A stretch of 64,000 bases of DNA. Origin: Alteripontixanthobacter sp. (GTDB lineage Bacteria; Pseudomonadota; Alphaproteobacteria; Sphingomonadales; Sphingomonadaceae). Shown piece after piece: positions 63,907 through 64,000 of the stretch. Each line of letters starts with the position of its first letter. Position 1 is the stretch's first letter. A program made the position numbers and the translations under genes. The notes beneath the pieces were generated by a model. That model was not told the origin of the DNA, searched no databases, and saw nothing but the letters and a program-made list of their open reading frames with translations. The stretch is taken from NCBI GenBank assembly GCA_039968605.1, contig JBDVPM010000008.1, positions 682,001-746,000 on the forward strand, read 5' to 3'.

Positions 63907-64000
63907 CCCGCACGCAACTCCTCGGCGAGCAGTCTGAAGTCTCCTTCGCGCGGAGAGTTTTTGCGCCAGATCAGCGCTATTTCGCGGCTTGGTTCGGATG
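63903..64000 (-). CDS. LysR-family regulator, C-terminal fragment
   Basis: The last 32 codons of a gene entering from the right edge. They read SEPSREIALIWRKNSPR and then FRLLAEELRAG before a TAA. The pattern REI(A/G)L(I/V)WR..SPR...FRLLAE is typical of the C-terminus of LysR-type regulators, including OxyR-like ones. Only this fragment is visible, so the regulator's identity is unresolved. The stop overlaps that of pgsA by four bases. Confidence 0.65.
   Translation of the reverse strand, partial: SEPSREIALIWRKNSPREGDFRLLAEELRAG

Overview
The window reads as a chromosomal segment of an alphaproteobacterium of the order Sphingomonadales, most like the Erythrobacteraceae. This placement is inferred from gene content, since no 16S gene is present. 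The supports are a DivL-type kinase with tyrosine in its H-box, an AmgK/MurU peptidoglycan-recycling pair, alphaproteobacterial AddAB, the neighbourhoods ahcY-divL-tsaE-amgK-murU-addB-addA-trxA and dapF-mtaB-ftsY-yciB, a System I cytochrome c maturation cluster, and a GGAAC-N16-CGTT promoter of the EcfG type. The DNA is GC-rich and very tightly packed. Most same-strand neighbours overlap by 1 or 4 bases, and four convergent pairs interlock their stop codons.

Left edge (1-9.7 kb): two minus-strand genes one base apart, a 2918-residue protein with no signal peptide and a downstream gene cut by the window edge. The giant carries an internal OmpA-like segment, a long beta-rich region and four tandem cysteine-bearing modules of about 150 residues. 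It looks less GC-rich than its surroundings and is the only large unrecognised block. A CRP-like palindrome lies upstream.

9.7-14 kb: a small metallopeptidase, hemerythrin, a phospholipase D-type enzyme, GTP cyclohydrolase I, a DUF2383 four-helix protein with a consensus general-stress promoter, and a peroxiredoxin. Together these look like a stress-related group.

14-36 kb: ahcY, then the long string divL-tsaE-amgK-murU-addB-addA-trxA linking cell-cycle control, tRNA modification, wall recycling and recombinational repair. IMPase and argJ face it. Next come a small secreted protein, secA, a TSUP transporter, an ATP-grasp enzyme coupled to a polysaccharide flippase, and tRNA-Asn.

36-46.7 kb: nadK, an EAL phosphodiesterase with a degenerate GGDEF domain, mfd and sdhE, a REP-like inverted pair, recG, a probable 57-residue membrane protein, a prolyl 4-hydroxylase-like enzyme, tRNA-His and a leucine-type dehydrogenase.

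46.8-64 kb: ccmCDEFGHI (no ccmAB here), kup, the opposing dapF-mtaB-ftsY-yciB operon, a membrane GGDEF-EAL protein with CtrA-like half-sites upstream, an EVE protein, an acetolactate-synthase-like TPP enzyme, a tiny membrane protein, an LplT-like MFS transporter, pgsA and the C-terminus of a LysR-type regulator.

No phage, transposase, CRISPR array or rRNA was seen, and no gene-free stretch exceeds about 210 bases.
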